A stretch of 64,000 bases of DNA, from contig NZ_JAGIOC010000001.1 in NCBI RefSeq assembly GCF_017876515.1, positions 3,596,001-3,660,000 of the forward strand, read 5' to 3'. Positions 51,244 through 60,539 of this stretch are shown one piece after another (the stretch's first letter is position 1; each line of letters begins with the position of its first letter). The notes under the pieces were generated by a model that worked only from the letters and a program-made list of their open reading frames with translations, ran no database searches and was not told the DNA's origin. The stretch comes from Brachybacterium fresconis (GTDB taxonomy: Bacteria > Actinomycetota > Actinomycetes > Actinomycetales > Dermabacteraceae). The position numbers and the translations under genes are program-made.

Positions 51244-52848
51244 TCAGGCGGTGCCGGCGGCCGGGGCCTGCGTCGACTCGTCGGCAGCGGGACCCTGCTC
51301 GGCGGGATTCGCCCGCAGCGTGAGCGCCAGGCCCACGGCGATCGTGGTCATCACGCCTCCGAAGGCGAACGCCCAGCCGACGCCGCTGGCCTGGGCAACC
51401 TGCGCCGCGGCCCCGGACTCCGTCGCGACGACCGCACCGAGCGTGAGCAGGGCGATGAACACCGCGGTGCCCAGTGCTCCGGCCAGCTGCTGGAGCGTGT
51501 TCAGGATCGCCGACCCGTGTCCGTACAGCTCGCGCGGCAGGGCACCCAGGGACAGCGCCATCAGCGGGGTCATGACCATGGCCATGCCGATGCCGAGCGG
51601 GACGTTCAGCGCGATGACCATGCCCTGGCCGGCATCGGCGTCCAGCAGGAACACCTCGAGCCAGCACACGATCGCCATCAGCGCCATGCCCGGGACCACG
51701 ATCGGCCGCGGGCCCAGACGGTCGTACAGGGTGCCCACGAACGGGCCGAGCACACCGGAGGCGGCCGCACCGGGCAGCATCGTCAAGCCCACATCGAGGG
51801 TGGACATGCCCAGCGATCCGGTCATGTACAGCGGCAGCGCCACGACGGTGCCGAGCATGGTCGCGAAGCCCATCAGGATCACCACCACGGAGACGGTGAA
51901 GGTGCGCACCTGCAGGGGGCGCAGATCCAGCAGCGGCTCCTCGCCGCGGGTGCGCATGCGCACCTGGCGGGTGGAGAACACCGCGAGCGCGAGCACGCCG
52001 ACGCCGGCCGCGATCAGCGGGATCAGGCGGGCCTCGCCCTCCACGATCTGGCTGATCGACGCCAGGGCGTAGATGACGCCGCCGAAGCCCACCGCGGAGA
52101 GGGCGACGGAGACGAGGTCCAGTCGCACCTTCTCCGGCTCGGTGTAGTTGCGCATGAACAGCAGCCCGATCACCAGGGCGACCACGATGATCGGCAGCAT
52201 CATCACGAACAGCGAGTGCCAGGACCAGTGCTCCAGGATGAACCCGGAGATGGACGGGCCGAGCGCCGGGGCCGCCGAGATCACCACGCCCACCAGGCCC
52301 ATCACCAGGCCGCGCTTCGAGATGGGGACCAGGGCCAGGACGGTGGTCATCAGCAGCGGCAGCACCATCGCGGTGCCGGCCGCCTGGATCACGCGAGCTC
52401 CCAGCAGCACCCCGAAGGTCGGTGCCAGCATCGCGATCGTCGTGCCGACCAGGAACAGTCCCATGGCGGTGAGGAAGACAGCGCGCACCGACAGGCGCTT
52501 CATGAGGAAGCCGGTGGTGGGGATGACCACGGCCATGGTGAGCATGAAGCCGGTCGAGAGCCACTGCGCGGTGACCGCGGAGATGGACAGGTCATCCATC
52601 AGGGTGGGCAGAGCGACCGACAGCAGCGTCTCGTTGAGGATCATCACGAAGGCGGAGACCACCAGGACGGCGATGATCGGCGCGACCTTGTAGGAGGCGG
52701 GCGCCCGGCCATCGGTGACAGTGGTGTCCGGATCGTCGGCGCCGTCGCGGGTGGCGGCCTCGGCCTCGGCGGAGGCGGCTCCGCCGGCGACGATTCCGGG
52801 AGACTCGACGGCTGGGAACTCGCCCGTGGGCTGACGGGTGGAGGTCAT
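51244..52848 (-). CDS. DHA2-family MFS multidrug exporter (EmrB/QacA type)
   Basis: 534 residues, 14 predicted membrane helices after a ~50-residue polar N-terminus. DHA2 motifs: LNETLLSVALPTLMDDLSIS (motif with charged Asn/Asp pair), TGFLMKRLSVRAVF (motif A loop) and GPSISGFILEHWSWHSLF (motif C region). Exports drugs or other hydrophobic compounds using proton energy. The TetR gene on the same strand, 350 bp away, is a plausible but unproven regulator. Confidence 0.92.
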   Translation of the reverse strand: MTSTRQPTGEFPAVESPGIVAGGAASAEAEAATRDGADDPDTTVTDGRAPASYKVAPIIAVLVVSAFVMILNETLLSVALPTLMDDLSISAVTAQWLSTGFMLTMAVVIPTTGFLMKRLSVRAVFLTAMGLFLVGTTIAMLAPTFGVLLGARVIQAAGTAMVLPLLMTTVLALVPISKRGLVMGLVGVVISAAPALGPSISGFILEHWSWHSLFVMMLPIIVVALVIGLLFMRNYTEPEKVRLDLVSVALSAVGFGGVIYALASISQIVEGEARLIPLIAAGVGVLALAVFSTRQVRMRTRGEEPLLDLRPLQVRTFTVSVVVILMGFATMLGTVVALPLYMTGSLGMSTLDVGLTMLPGAAASGVLGPFVGTLYDRLGPRPIVVPGMALMAIVCWLEVFLLDADAGQGMVIALNVPLGIGMAMVMTPLMALSLGALPRELYGHGSAILNTLQQLAGALGTAVFIALLTLGAVVATESGAAAQVAQASGVGWAFAFGGVMTTIAVGLALTLRANPAEQGPAADESTQAPAAGTA

Positions 52849-52880
52849 GGGGTGGCGTACTTTCTGCCTCGAGGGACCGG

Positions 52881-52998
52881 AGGGCCGGAACCCCTTCTCT
52901 CCGCGCGCGGGCGAAGCGGACGGGTCACCATCCGGCGCGGTCGACGGGCGGGGCCCGGAACCATGGAGATTCTTTCATGGACTGCAGGTTCCGGCCCT
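52881..52998. repeat. Separated 12-bp inverted repeat in exporter upstream region
   Basis: AGGGCCGGAACC (52881-52892) and GGTTCCGGCCCT (52987-52998) are perfect inverses about 94 bp apart, with a third related GGGCCCGGAACC between them. They flank the presumed promoter of the DHA2 exporter gene and could be regulator sites. The rest of the 435-bp gap holds the 29-bp repeats. Confidence 0.55.
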
Positions 52999-53138
52999 GT
53001 GAGGAGTGCCGCACTCGGGCGCCGTCAGCGGGACGCATTCGGGTGCCGGACCGAGGTGGTCCTGACGGGAGCGACGCCTCGGATCACATGTCCATCCTGT
53101 CGGACGTGTCGTTGAGCCCTGCCCATTCCGGCACGTCC

Positions 53139-53254
53139 GACCGGATCGACGGGAATCGGGCGTGTCTGACGGGATCGGCGGGAATCGGGCGTGTTTGACC
53201 GGATCGGCGGGTATCGGGCGTGTCTGACGGGATCGGCGTGAGTCCGGCGCGTCC
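53139..53254 (+). repeat. 29-bp tandem repeat x4
   Basis: Four adjacent 29-bp units at 53139, 53168, 53197 and 53226, first three nearly identical (GACSGGATCGRCGGGWATCG core), the fourth degenerate. Immediately downstream of the response-regulator stop (minus strand). Confidence 0.88.
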
Positions 53255-53283
53255 GACGAGATGCCAGTCGGGCCGACGCCGAC

Positions 53284-54147
53284 TCACCCGCGGTGCTGCT
53301 GCCACCACAGGGCGGCCTGCACGCGGGAGTCCAGCTGCAGCTTCGCCAGCACATGGGAGAGATGAGACTTGACCGTGGTGATCTCGACGTACAGCTGCGA
53401 GGCGATCTGCTGGTTCGAGCGCCCCTGCGCGACCAGCGCGAGCACGTCCTCCTCCCGGCGCGTGAGGGTCGGGACGGGGCCGGCCGTCCGCGCCGGGGAT
53501 GACGTGGAGCCGGCGGTCGACGGAGCGGACGGAACTTTCGCGTCCTGCGCCCCCGCCGCTCCTGACGCGCCCAGAGCCCCCGGCGCCGAAGCCGCCCCAG
53601 ACGCCCCCGACGACCACGGCGCAGACGACGCCCCCGACGACCCCGGCGCAGACGGCTCCCCCGACACTGACGACGCTCCCGCCCCCGGTCCAGCGCTCCA
53701 GGGCGCCGTCCGTCCCCGCAGCGCCCCGACCACGGCCCGGGTCGCGGCCGCGGACAGCACCGCGTCCCCGCGATGGACGTCCCGCACCGCCGCGAGGATG
53801 CGCGCCGGGTCCTCGGACTTCACGAGGTAGCCATCGGCCCCGGCGGCCAGCGCGCCCAGCACGTAGTCGTCGAGGTCGAAGCCGGAGATCACCAGCACGT
53901 GCGCGCCCGTCTGCCGCAGCTGCGGGGTGATCTCGATGCCGGTCGCCCCGGGCATGCGCACGTCGGTGAGGACCACCTCGGGCCGGTGCTCCCGGGCGGC
54001 GGCGACCGCGCCGGCCCCGTCGGAGGCCTCGGCGACCACGGTGATGTCGTCGGCGGAGTCCAGCAGGGCCACCAGGCCGGAGCGGACGGCGGGATGATCG
54101 TCGGCGACGAGCACACGGATCGGGTCGTGCGCGGGCGCATCGGTCAC
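53284..54147 (-). CDS. NarL/LuxR-type response regulator
   Basis: 287 residues. Receiver domain with phospho-acceptor D62 (VLTDVRMPG) and acid pair DD in LVADDHPAV; LuxR HTH at the C-terminus (LTRREEDVLALVAQGRSNQQIASQL). Between them, about residues 148-215 form a 65-residue linker almost entirely Ala/Ser/Gly/Pro, far longer than normal in NarL proteins. GTG start overlaps the stop of the cognate kinase by 4 bp. Confidence 0.92.
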   Translation of the reverse strand: MTDAPAHDPIRVLVADDHPAVRSGLVALLDSADDITVVAEASDGAGAVAAAREHRPEVVLTDVRMPGATGIEITPQLRQTGAHVLVISGFDLDDYVLGALAAGADGYLVKSEDPARILAAVRDVHRGDAVLSAAATRAVVGALRGRTAPWSAGPGAGASSVSGEPSAPGSSGASSAPWSSGASGAASAPGALGASGAAGAQDAKVPSAPSTAGSTSSPARTAGPVPTLTRREEDVLALVAQGRSNQQIASQLYVEITTVKSHLSHVLAKLQLDSRVQAALWWQQHRG

Positions 54148-55478
54148 GGGCGGGCCTCCTGGGTGGGCGTCGGGGCGGTGAGAGATGAGACGGATCTGTC
54201 GGAGTCCGGTCGGGCGGGGTCGGACTCCGACCGAGCGGAGCCGGAGTCGGAGCTCGACGGAGTCGAGTCGGCGCTGGGCTCAGCGCTGCGGGCGCGTGCG
54301 GGCAGGCGGGCGAGCACCCGCCAGGTCCCGGCTTCCGGGGAGCCCTCCGGGGCGGGCCCCGAAGTCGCACTGCCGCCGACGGCGGTCGCCCGATCTGCGA
54401 TCGCTCCGCGGCCGACGCCCGAGCGCGGCACCGCCGAGCCCGTCCGACGATTGCGCAGGTCCAGGGTCACGGCGTCGTCGGTCACCTGCACCGTCAGCGA
54501 GATCGGCGCCTGACCGTGGCGGACGGCGTTGGTCGAGGCCTCGGCGGCGATGCGCAGCAGCGCAGCCTGCACCGACGGCTCCACCCGCGCGGGATCGGTG
54601 GCCGCCGGGTCGATCCGGATCCGGGCCTCCCCATCGCGCCCCCGCAGTCGTGTGCTCAGCGAGGGCCAGTCCAGGGTGACGGCGGGCAGGGTGCCGGATT
54701 CCTCCGTGGACAGCACCCCGATCATCGAGCGCAGGTCCCGCAGGGCCGCGTGCGCCGACTCCCGCGCAGTGGTCAAGGAGTGATCGCGGGCCTCCTGGTC
54801 CTCGAGGGAGGAGGCGAGGTTCGTGTGCAGGGAGACCGCGCTGAGGTGCCCGGCGATCACGTCGTGCAGGTCGTGGGCGATGGTGCGGCGCTCGGTCTCC
54901 ACGGCGTGGGCGGCCCGGGTGGCGGCGAGTTCGTGCTCGACGTCGGCGAGGGACTCGGCGGCCAGACGGGCGCCGCGGTGGTGGCGCACCTCCCAGCCCC
55001 ACAGCAGCGGCGTCGAGACCACGAGGGTAGCGACCAGCAGCACCACCAGCAGGATGGGCCCGCTCGCCCCGAGCGCGACCGCGACGACGAAGGCGAGGAC
55101 GGCGATCCCGACGGCGACGCCGGTGGTGACCCGGGCCAGACGCCGACTGCCGTGCATGACCGGGGTGAACAGCGCCTCGAACAGCAGGAAGTAGGCGGAG
55201 ATCTGCCCGCCGACGACGATCTCCGCCGCGGCCAGCGTCCCGGCCACCGCCAGCACCAGCAACGGCAGGCTGCGGCGCCACAGCAGGCTCACGCAGGCCA
55301 CCAGCAGCAGCGTCACCGACACCGCGGCCGGCCAGCGCAGGTCCTCCCCGAGGAAGCCGGAGTTGGTGGCCCCGGAGACCGCGAGCAGCACGACCACGAC
55401 CGCGTAACCGGCCGCCGCCATCGCATCGCGACGGTCGATCGCGATACGTGGGCGGTGCTCGACCGGGTCGGAGGGCAT
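54144..55478 (-). CDS. Sensor histidine kinase (HisKA_3 type)
   Basis: 444 residues. Four to five membrane helices in residues ~20-160, then the HisKA_3 phospho-site H202 in ERRTIAHDLHDVIAGHLS and HATPase N-box AAEASTNAVRHG with a G-box (GVGRGAIADRATAVGGS). Tail is Ser/Asp/Pro-rich. Paired with the response regulator by overlapping stop-start. Sensed signal unknown. Confidence 0.92.
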   Translation of the reverse strand: MPSDPVEHRPRIAIDRRDAMAAAGYAVVVVLLAVSGATNSGFLGEDLRWPAAVSVTLLLVACVSLLWRRSLPLLVLAVAGTLAAAEIVVGGQISAYFLLFEALFTPVMHGSRRLARVTTGVAVGIAVLAFVVAVALGASGPILLVVLLVATLVVSTPLLWGWEVRHHRGARLAAESLADVEHELAATRAAHAVETERRTIAHDLHDVIAGHLSAVSLHTNLASSLEDQEARDHSLTTARESAHAALRDLRSMIGVLSTEESGTLPAVTLDWPSLSTRLRGRDGEARIRIDPAATDPARVEPSVQAALLRIAAEASTNAVRHGQAPISLTVQVTDDAVTLDLRNRRTGSAVPRSGVGRGAIADRATAVGGSATSGPAPEGSPEAGTWRVLARLPARARSAEPSADSTPSSSDSGSARSESDPARPDSDRSVSSLTAPTPTQEARP

Positions 55479-55580
55479 GGCTCGAGGCTACGCGGCCGTG
55501 GCGCACGCCACCGTCCGTGCGGGCGCACTTCGCACCTTGGGAGGAGGACCGCAGGAGGCATCGGCGGACAGGATGGGGAC

Positions 55581-56330
55581 ATGGAATCGCTCCCGGAGTT
55601 CGCCGGCCCGCTGGGTCTGCTGGTGCTCGCCCTCATCGACTCCACCTCGATGGGCACCCTCGTCATCCCGGTCATCCTGCTCGTGGTGGGACAGGGCGGA
55701 GCGCTGCGCATCGCCGGGCGCACCCTGCTCTATCTCGCCGTGATCGGTGTGTTCTACCTGGTCCTCGGCATCGCGCTGCTGGCCGGTTTGCTGCCGCTGA
55801 TCGAGTCCTTCGGGCACCTGCTGGCCTCGCCGGTGGTGATGCTGGTGCTCGCCGTGATCGGGGTGGGGTTGGTGCTGTACTCCTTCCGCATCGACCCCAA
55901 GGCGGTCGCCAAGCGCGGTGGGGACCCCGAGGCCTCCGCGCGGAAATGGACCGAGCGCGCCCGTCGTGCCTCCGGACACCCCGGGGTGCTGGTGGGCCTG
56001 GCGCTGCTGGCCGGCGTGATCGAGGCGGCCTCGATGATCCCGTACCTGGCGGCGATGGGGATCATCGCCGACATGGGGATCGGTCTGGGTCGCGGCGCGC
56101 TCGTGCTCGTCGCCTACTGCGCGGTGATGATCCTGCCCGGGGTGGTCCTGGCCGGGGTGCGGGCCGCGCTCGGCGCACGCGCCGACTCCTTCCTCGACCG
56201 TGCCCACGACTGGGCCGTGAAGAACGCGACCACCGCGTTCTCCTGGGCCGTCGGCATCGTCGGCGCGATCATCGTCCTGAACACGATCGGGCCGGCCCTG
56301 GAGCTGCTGACCGGTGGTGGGGTCTCCTAG
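55581..56330 (+). CDS. GAP-family membrane protein (SfLAP-like)
   Basis: 249 residues with six helices: ALIDSTSMGTLVIPVILLVV, LYLAVIGVFYLVLGIALLAG, VMLVLAVIGVGLVLYSF, VGLALLAGVIEAASMIPYL. The charged loop and IEAASMIPYLAAMG pattern is typical of actinobacterial GAP proteins, some linked to glycopeptidolipid export. Function here unproven. ATG 55581 starts the family region; divergent from the kinase gene. Confidence 0.85.
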   Translation: MESLPEFAGPLGLLVLALIDSTSMGTLVIPVILLVVGQGGALRIAGRTLLYLAVIGVFYLVLGIALLAGLLPLIESFGHLLASPVVMLVLAVIGVGLVLYSFRIDPKAVAKRGGDPEASARKWTERARRASGHPGVLVGLALLAGVIEAASMIPYLAAMGIIADMGIGLGRGALVLVAYCAVMILPGVVLAGVRAALGARADSFLDRAHDWAVKNATTAFSWAVGIVGAIIVLNTIGPALELLTGGGVS

Positions 56331-56384
56331 AACGTGAGGTGTCGGGCTCGGCGCGAGGAGGGCGCCCGGGTCGAGAGGCGCCCG

Positions 56385-56475
56385 CTCACCGCAGAATGCT
56401 CCGGCTCCCCGCCCTCTCACCGCAGAGTATTCCGGCTGCCGCCCCTCACGGCAGAATCCTCCGGCTGCCGCCCCC
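56385..56475. repeat. Three imperfect ~30-bp repeats at a gene end
   Basis: CTCACCGCAGAATGCTCCGG-type units begin at 56385, 56416 and 56445. The last one forms the 3' end of the membrane-protein gene at 56446-57102, so duplication has moved or copied its stop region between convergent genes. Confidence 0.7.
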
Positions 56476-57102
56476 GACCCCGCTCCGGCTCCGATTGCGG
56501 GTGTGGCGGCGATACATGGTCCACGCCGAACGCACGGTGTCCCGGACCAGCACGGCCGAGTCCCGCTGCTGCGAGGAGCCGGCTCCCCGACCGGTGGTGA
56601 CCCCGACGGACAGGGCCAGGATGCCCAGCCCGAGCGCCGCGAACTGCACGGCCTCCCCGAGCAGCGTCGCCATCACGGCGAGCCCGCCGTGGTCGCGAGC
56701 GAGCAGCTCGTGCTCGACCTCGCCGACCAGCAGCGGCGTGATCAGGCCGACCAGCAGTGGGACGGCGGCTCCCAACACCCAGGGCAGGACCCGGTCGGAC
56801 GCGGAGCGCCCGTGGAACGCGGCGATCACCAGCAGGGCGACGGCGAGGACCAGCAGCCCCAGACGCAGTGCGGCCACGGTGCCGAGCCATCCCAGCGCTC
56901 CCTCGAGGCCCCCGCCGTCCAGCGACCCGAACCACACGACCCGCTTGCCCACGAAGCCGACCAGCACGTTCAGCGCCGCCAGCACGCAGCCGATCACCCC
57001 CAGGGCCAGGGAGGTCGATGGGATCGCCCGTCGATAGGCGACCAGCAGGACGAGCGCCGCCAGCGGTGCGACGACGCCCAGGATCTCGATGATGCGGAAC
57101 AT
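56446..57102 (-). CDS. Hypothetical multi-pass membrane protein
   Basis: 218 residues with about five helices (IIEILGVVAPLAALVLLVAY; SLALGVIGCVLAALNVLVGF; LRLGLLVLAVALLVIAAF; VLPWVLGAAVPLLVGLITPL; LGEAVQFAALGLGILALSVG). C-terminus basic and Arg/Ser-rich. No family recognised. ATG 57102 follows AAGGAGGG, which settles the start. Divergent from a TetR gene that is likely its regulator. Confidence 0.78.
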   Translation of the reverse strand: MFRIIEILGVVAPLAALVLLVAYRRAIPSTSLALGVIGCVLAALNVLVGFVGKRVVWFGSLDGGGLEGALGWLGTVAALRLGLLVLAVALLVIAAFHGRSASDRVLPWVLGAAVPLLVGLITPLLVGEVEHELLARDHGGLAVMATLLGEAVQFAALGLGILALSVGVTTGRGAGSSQQRDSAVLVRDTVRSAWTMYRRHTRNRSRSGVGGGSRRILP

Positions 57103-57224
57103 GGTTTCCCTCCTTCGGGCCGGGGCGGGCCGCTCGTCGCGGAGCGGAGGAACCTCGGCAGCCTTCATGGCATGCATGTGCTAAAAACGCTACGGCTCGC
57201 ACGCACGTGATGGCAAGGGTGTGC

Positions 57225-57230
57225 TATAAA
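57225..57230 (+). promoter_or_regulatory. -10 element of leaderless TetR gene, with nearby GTGCTA repeats
   Basis: TATAAA ends 6 bp before ATG 57237, and no ribosome site precedes the ATG, consistent with a leaderless transcript. Direct repeats GTGCTAAAAA (57178-57187) and GTGCTATAAAAA (57221-57232) bracket the divergent gap and may be TetR binding sites. Confidence 0.5.
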
Positions 57231-57236
57231 AAGTGC

Positions 57237-57860
57237 ATGCCGAAGATCGTCGATCCCGAGCAGCGCCGCCGACACATCGTCGCCGCCGTCTTCCGGGTGA
57301 TCGCCCGCGACGGGGCGGCGCACGCCTCGTTGCGCAGCATCGCCGCCGAGGCCGAGCTGGCGATCGGCTCGGTGCGCCACTACTGCGGCAGCCAGCAGGA
57401 GATCCGCGAGATGGCGATCGAGGAGCTCACACGGGGATTCGAGGCGCGGTTCCGGGCCCATCTGGGGGATCTCGAGTCCGTGCGGGCCGGGGAGCTCTCT
57501 CGTCGGGTCCTGCTCACCCGGATCCTCGAGGAGTTCCTGCCACTGGACCGGACTCGAGCGGACGAGGCCGCGGTGTGGCTGGAGTTCTGGGTCGCCGCCC
57601 GCACCGACGAGGAGTTCGCCCCGTACGTCACGGATCTGCGACGCGGGATGCGCACCATCATCGAACGCACGCTGACGAGGGCGGCGCATGCCGGCGCGCT
57701 GCGGCACGGGCTCGACGAGGATCTCGAGGCCGACCGCTTGGCGGCGCTGCTGGACGGCCTGACCCTGCGCTGCCTGGAGCCCGAGAGCCTGTCCACGGAC
57801 CGGGCTCGCGCGGCCCTGGGCCGTCACCTCGATGAGCTGCTGCGCCCCGAGACCCCCTGA
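57237..57860 (+). CDS. TetR-family regulator (BetI-like C-terminus)
   Basis: 207 residues. HTH: VDPEQRRRHIVAAVFRVIAR, then ASLRSIAAEAELAIGSVRHYCGSQQEIREM; the C-terminal domain (RADEAAVWLEFWVAARTDEEF) resembles the TetR_C_6/BetI group. ATG 57237 lies right behind a TATAAA -10 element. Divergent from the membrane-protein gene at 57102, with a 134-bp gap containing AT-rich repeats. Confidence 0.9.
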   Translation: MPKIVDPEQRRRHIVAAVFRVIARDGAAHASLRSIAAEAELAIGSVRHYCGSQQEIREMAIEELTRGFEARFRAHLGDLESVRAGELSRRVLLTRILEEFLPLDRTRADEAAVWLEFWVAARTDEEFAPYVTDLRRGMRTIIERTLTRAAHAGALRHGLDEDLEADRLAALLDGLTLRCLEPESLSTDRARAALGRHLDELLRPETP

Positions 57861-57942
57861 TGCCCGGCACGGCGCCGCCGACCTGGTGCCCGGTACGGCG
57901 CCGACGACGCCGGTGGAGCCGCCTCTCCGGTCCTGGCCTACT

Positions 57943-57957
57943 TGATCACCGTGATCA
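57943..57957. promoter_or_regulatory. Candidate LacI operator
   Basis: TGATCACCGTGATCA is a perfect 7-1-7 palindrome 75 bp upstream of the LacI-family gene, suggesting autoregulation. Confidence 0.6.
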
Positions 57958-58032
57958 GACCCGGCGGTAGGATGCCGGGAACGAGGCCCGCGCCGACCTG
58001 CCGAGCGCGACGAACCAGGAGGTCCAGCCGTC

Positions 58033-59106
58033 ATGAGCAGTGAGGTCGCCGTTCCCGCCCACCGCACCGCGGTCACCCTCGCCGATGTCGCCGGCCGGGC
58101 CGGGGTCTCGATCGCCACCGCCTCCTTCGTGCTCTCCGGCCGCGGCGGCAGCCGCTCGGCCGGATCGCCGGCGACCAAGGCGAAGGTGCGCGCGGCCGCG
58201 GAGGAGCTGGGCTACGTCCCCAACCGCAACGCACAGGCCATGCGCACCGGCCGCGGCGGCGGCATCGTGCTCTCTCTGGGCACCCTCGATGATCCATGGG
58301 GCGTGCAGCTGGCCAATCAGGTGCGTCGCGACGCCCTGCCCCACGACCTGTCCACGCTGGTGCTCGCCGACGAGCGGTGGCTCGAGTACCTCTCCGGCGC
58401 CTCGGCCGACGCCGCGTTCATCACCAGCGTCGACTTCGTCGAGGACGGTCCCGAGCGGGTGCGCCGCCTGAACGCCGCCACCCAGACCGGGATCGTCGCC
58501 TTCACGGCCCAGATGGAGCCCGAGGGGTTCGACGTCATCTCCTCGACGCCGTACCGGGCCGTCGCCCAGGCCTACCGACGACTGCGGGGCCGCCACGAGA
58601 GGGTGCACCTGTTGGCCCCGAACCTGGGGGACGGGCGGTGCACCCGCATCACCCTCGCCCATCCCCGCACCCGGGCCTTCCTCGAGGCCGTGCGCGACCT
58701 GGGGGACGGCCGCCCCGAGGATCTCGTGCACGTGAGTCCGGAGGGCAGCCGCGACACCTACCGCGCCGGCCTCGAGTGGCTCTCCGGACCGACCCGCCCG
58801 CGCGCCGTCATCTGCTTCACCGGCTACCAGGCCGTGGCCCTCCAGTTCGCGGCCGAGCGGCTGGGGCTGGACATCCCCGGGGACCTCGAGATCATCTCCA
58901 TCGGGGACGTTCCGGCCGAATCCGAGTACTTCGACCCGATCAGCTACTACGGCGTCGACGACGTGTTCGCCCGGATCTCCTCCGTGGTGATCGACGCCGC
59001 CCGCGACCGCGGGGACCGACCCGGTCGGCTGCACGCCTTCGACTGGCAGTTCTTCCCCGGCGCCACCACCCGCGACGACGAAGCCACCCTCCGCGACGAC
59101 GAATGA
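58033..59106 (+). CDS. LacI-family transcriptional regulator
   Basis: 357 residues. HTH at residues ~15-40 (VTLADVAGRAGVSIATASFVL) and hinge (AAEELGYVPNRNAQAMRTGR), followed by a periplasmic-binding-like effector domain. Its stop overlaps the ATG of a proline-iminopeptidase-like gene. The perfect palindrome at 57943 is a candidate operator. No sugar genes sit next to it, so the effector is unknown; it may control the coupled hydrolase. Confidence 0.92.
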   Translation: MSSEVAVPAHRTAVTLADVAGRAGVSIATASFVLSGRGGSRSAGSPATKAKVRAAAEELGYVPNRNAQAMRTGRGGGIVLSLGTLDDPWGVQLANQVRRDALPHDLSTLVLADERWLEYLSGASADAAFITSVDFVEDGPERVRRLNAATQTGIVAFTAQMEPEGFDVISSTPYRAVAQAYRRLRGRHERVHLLAPNLGDGRCTRITLAHPRTRAFLEAVRDLGDGRPEDLVHVSPEGSRDTYRAGLEWLSGPTRPRAVICFTGYQAVALQFAAERLGLDIPGDLEIISIGDVPAESEYFDPISYYGVDDVFARISSVVIDAARDRGDRPGRLHAFDWQFFPGATTRDDEATLRDDE

Positions 59107-60398
59107 GTCCGATGCCCCACACCACCTGGACCCTGCCCGGCCTGCACCTGGAGGACATCACCCTCCCCGTCCCCCTGGACCACGCCGATCCCGCCTCGGC
59201 GCGCCTGGAGCTGTTCGCCCGGATCGTGACCGCGCCGGGCGGGGAGGATCTCCCGCTGCTGGTCTACCTCCAGGGCGGCCCGGGTTCCGAGGCGCCCCGC
59301 CCGCTGGACGCGTCCTCCCCGGGATGGCTCGCGCGTCTGCTGCGCGAGCACCGCGTGGTGATGCTCGATCAGCGCGGCACGGGGCGCTCCACCCCCGTCG
59401 GCCTCGACGCGCCCCTGCCCGCCGGAGCGATCGACGGCGCACCCACCCTGCGCGAGGCCACGCCTGCCCAGCAGGCGCACTACCTCACCCACTTCCGGGC
59501 CGACGCGATCGCGGCCGACGCCGAGCTGCTGCGCGAGCATCTCGGGGTGACGAGCTGGTCCCTGCTGGGGCAGTCCTTCGGCGGCTTCACCACGCTGCGC
59601 TCCCTCAGCGCCCACGCCGGCAGCGTGGACACGGCCCTGTTCACCGGCGGCCTGCCGGCGCTCGGCCCAGACCTCGACGCCGTCTACACCACCACCTGGC
59701 ACGGCATGATCGCCCGCAGCGAGCGATTCTGGACGCGCTTCCCCGGGGACCGGGATCGGATGCGCGGCCTGGCCGATCTCGCCGCCGACGGGCGGCTGCG
59801 CCTGGCCGACGGGCAGCGTGTGGGCGTCGAGCGCCTGCGCCGTCTCGGGCATCTGCTGGGGGCCTCCCAGGGCGCCGAGCGGCTCCACTATCTGCTGGGC
59901 CTGGATCCGTCCGCCCCGGCCTTCGCCCACGACCTCGCCGCAGCGCTGCCCTTCGGTGGCCGCAATCCGCTGTACGCCGTGCTCCACGAGAGCTGCTGGG
60001 CCGACGGGACCGCCACGCGCTGGGCCGGGGACCGCACCATGCCCCAGGCTGTGCGCGAGGACCCGACGCTGCTGGCCGGCGAGCACATGCACCGCGACCT
60101 GTTCGCCGAGGACCCCGAGCTCGCCCCCTGGGCCGAGGCCGCCGACCTGCTCGCCGAGCACGAGTGGCCGCGGCTGTACGACGAGGAGGCGCTGCGGAAG
60201 GCCGACGTCCCCGGCGCGGCTGCGGTCTACTTCGACGACGCCTACGTCCCTCGCGAGTACTCCCTGGCCACAGCGGACCTGCTCGGCGGCGTGACCCCGT
60301 GGGTGACCAGCGAGTACGAGCACAACGGCCTGCGCGCCAGCGGTCAGGGCGTCATCGACCACCTGCTCGATCTCGCCGCCGGACGCCGCGCCGCCTGA
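59103..60398 (+). CDS. Alpha/beta hydrolase, proline iminopeptidase-like (S33)
   Basis: 431 residues of the S33 peptidase/alpha-beta hydrolase group. Oxyanion motif YLQGGPGSEAPRP, MLDQRGTGRS and the nucleophile elbow GQSFGGF (Ser). The C-terminal catalytic His lies near TSEYEHNGLR. Would remove N-terminal residues such as proline from peptides or hydrolyse esters. ATG 59103 overlaps the LacI stop (ATGA); the second Met (59112) is an alternative. Confidence 0.9.
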   Translation: MSPMPHTTWTLPGLHLEDITLPVPLDHADPASARLELFARIVTAPGGEDLPLLVYLQGGPGSEAPRPLDASSPGWLARLLREHRVVMLDQRGTGRSTPVGLDAPLPAGAIDGAPTLREATPAQQAHYLTHFRADAIAADAELLREHLGVTSWSLLGQSFGGFTTLRSLSAHAGSVDTALFTGGLPALGPDLDAVYTTTWHGMIARSERFWTRFPGDRDRMRGLADLAADGRLRLADGQRVGVERLRRLGHLLGASQGAERLHYLLGLDPSAPAFAHDLAAALPFGGRNPLYAVLHESCWADGTATRWAGDRTMPQAVREDPTLLAGEHMHRDLFAEDPELAPWAEAADLLAEHEWPRLYDEEALRKADVPGAAAVYFDDAYVPREYSLATADLLGGVTPWVTSEYEHNGLRASGQGVIDHLLDLAAGRRAA

Positions 60399-60445
60399 GA
60401 TCCCCACGGTCGCCGATCCGTGCAGCCGTCCGCTCGGCCCGTTCA

Positions 60446-60491
60446 GCAGTTCCGGGACGCCAGCGGCATGAGCTGTCACCATGCGTCGCGC
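60446..60491. repeat. 46-bp dispersed repeat, copy B
   Basis: Inverted copy of 35001-35046, 42 of 46 bases identical. Again between two convergent genes, here the S33 hydrolase and the formylglycine-generating enzyme. Confidence 0.85.
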
Positions 60492-60539
60492 CATCCCGCT
60501 TGGTCGAGCTCGGGAGGCGTCGGAAGGCGCGCCGCGCTC

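Noticed and set aside
52977-53198. 73-codon plus-strand frame after the exporter promoter
   Set aside because: No ribosome site, runs into the 29-bp repeats, and shows no domain.
53139-53254. CRISPR-like array
   Set aside because: Units are directly adjacent with no spacers and no cas genes.
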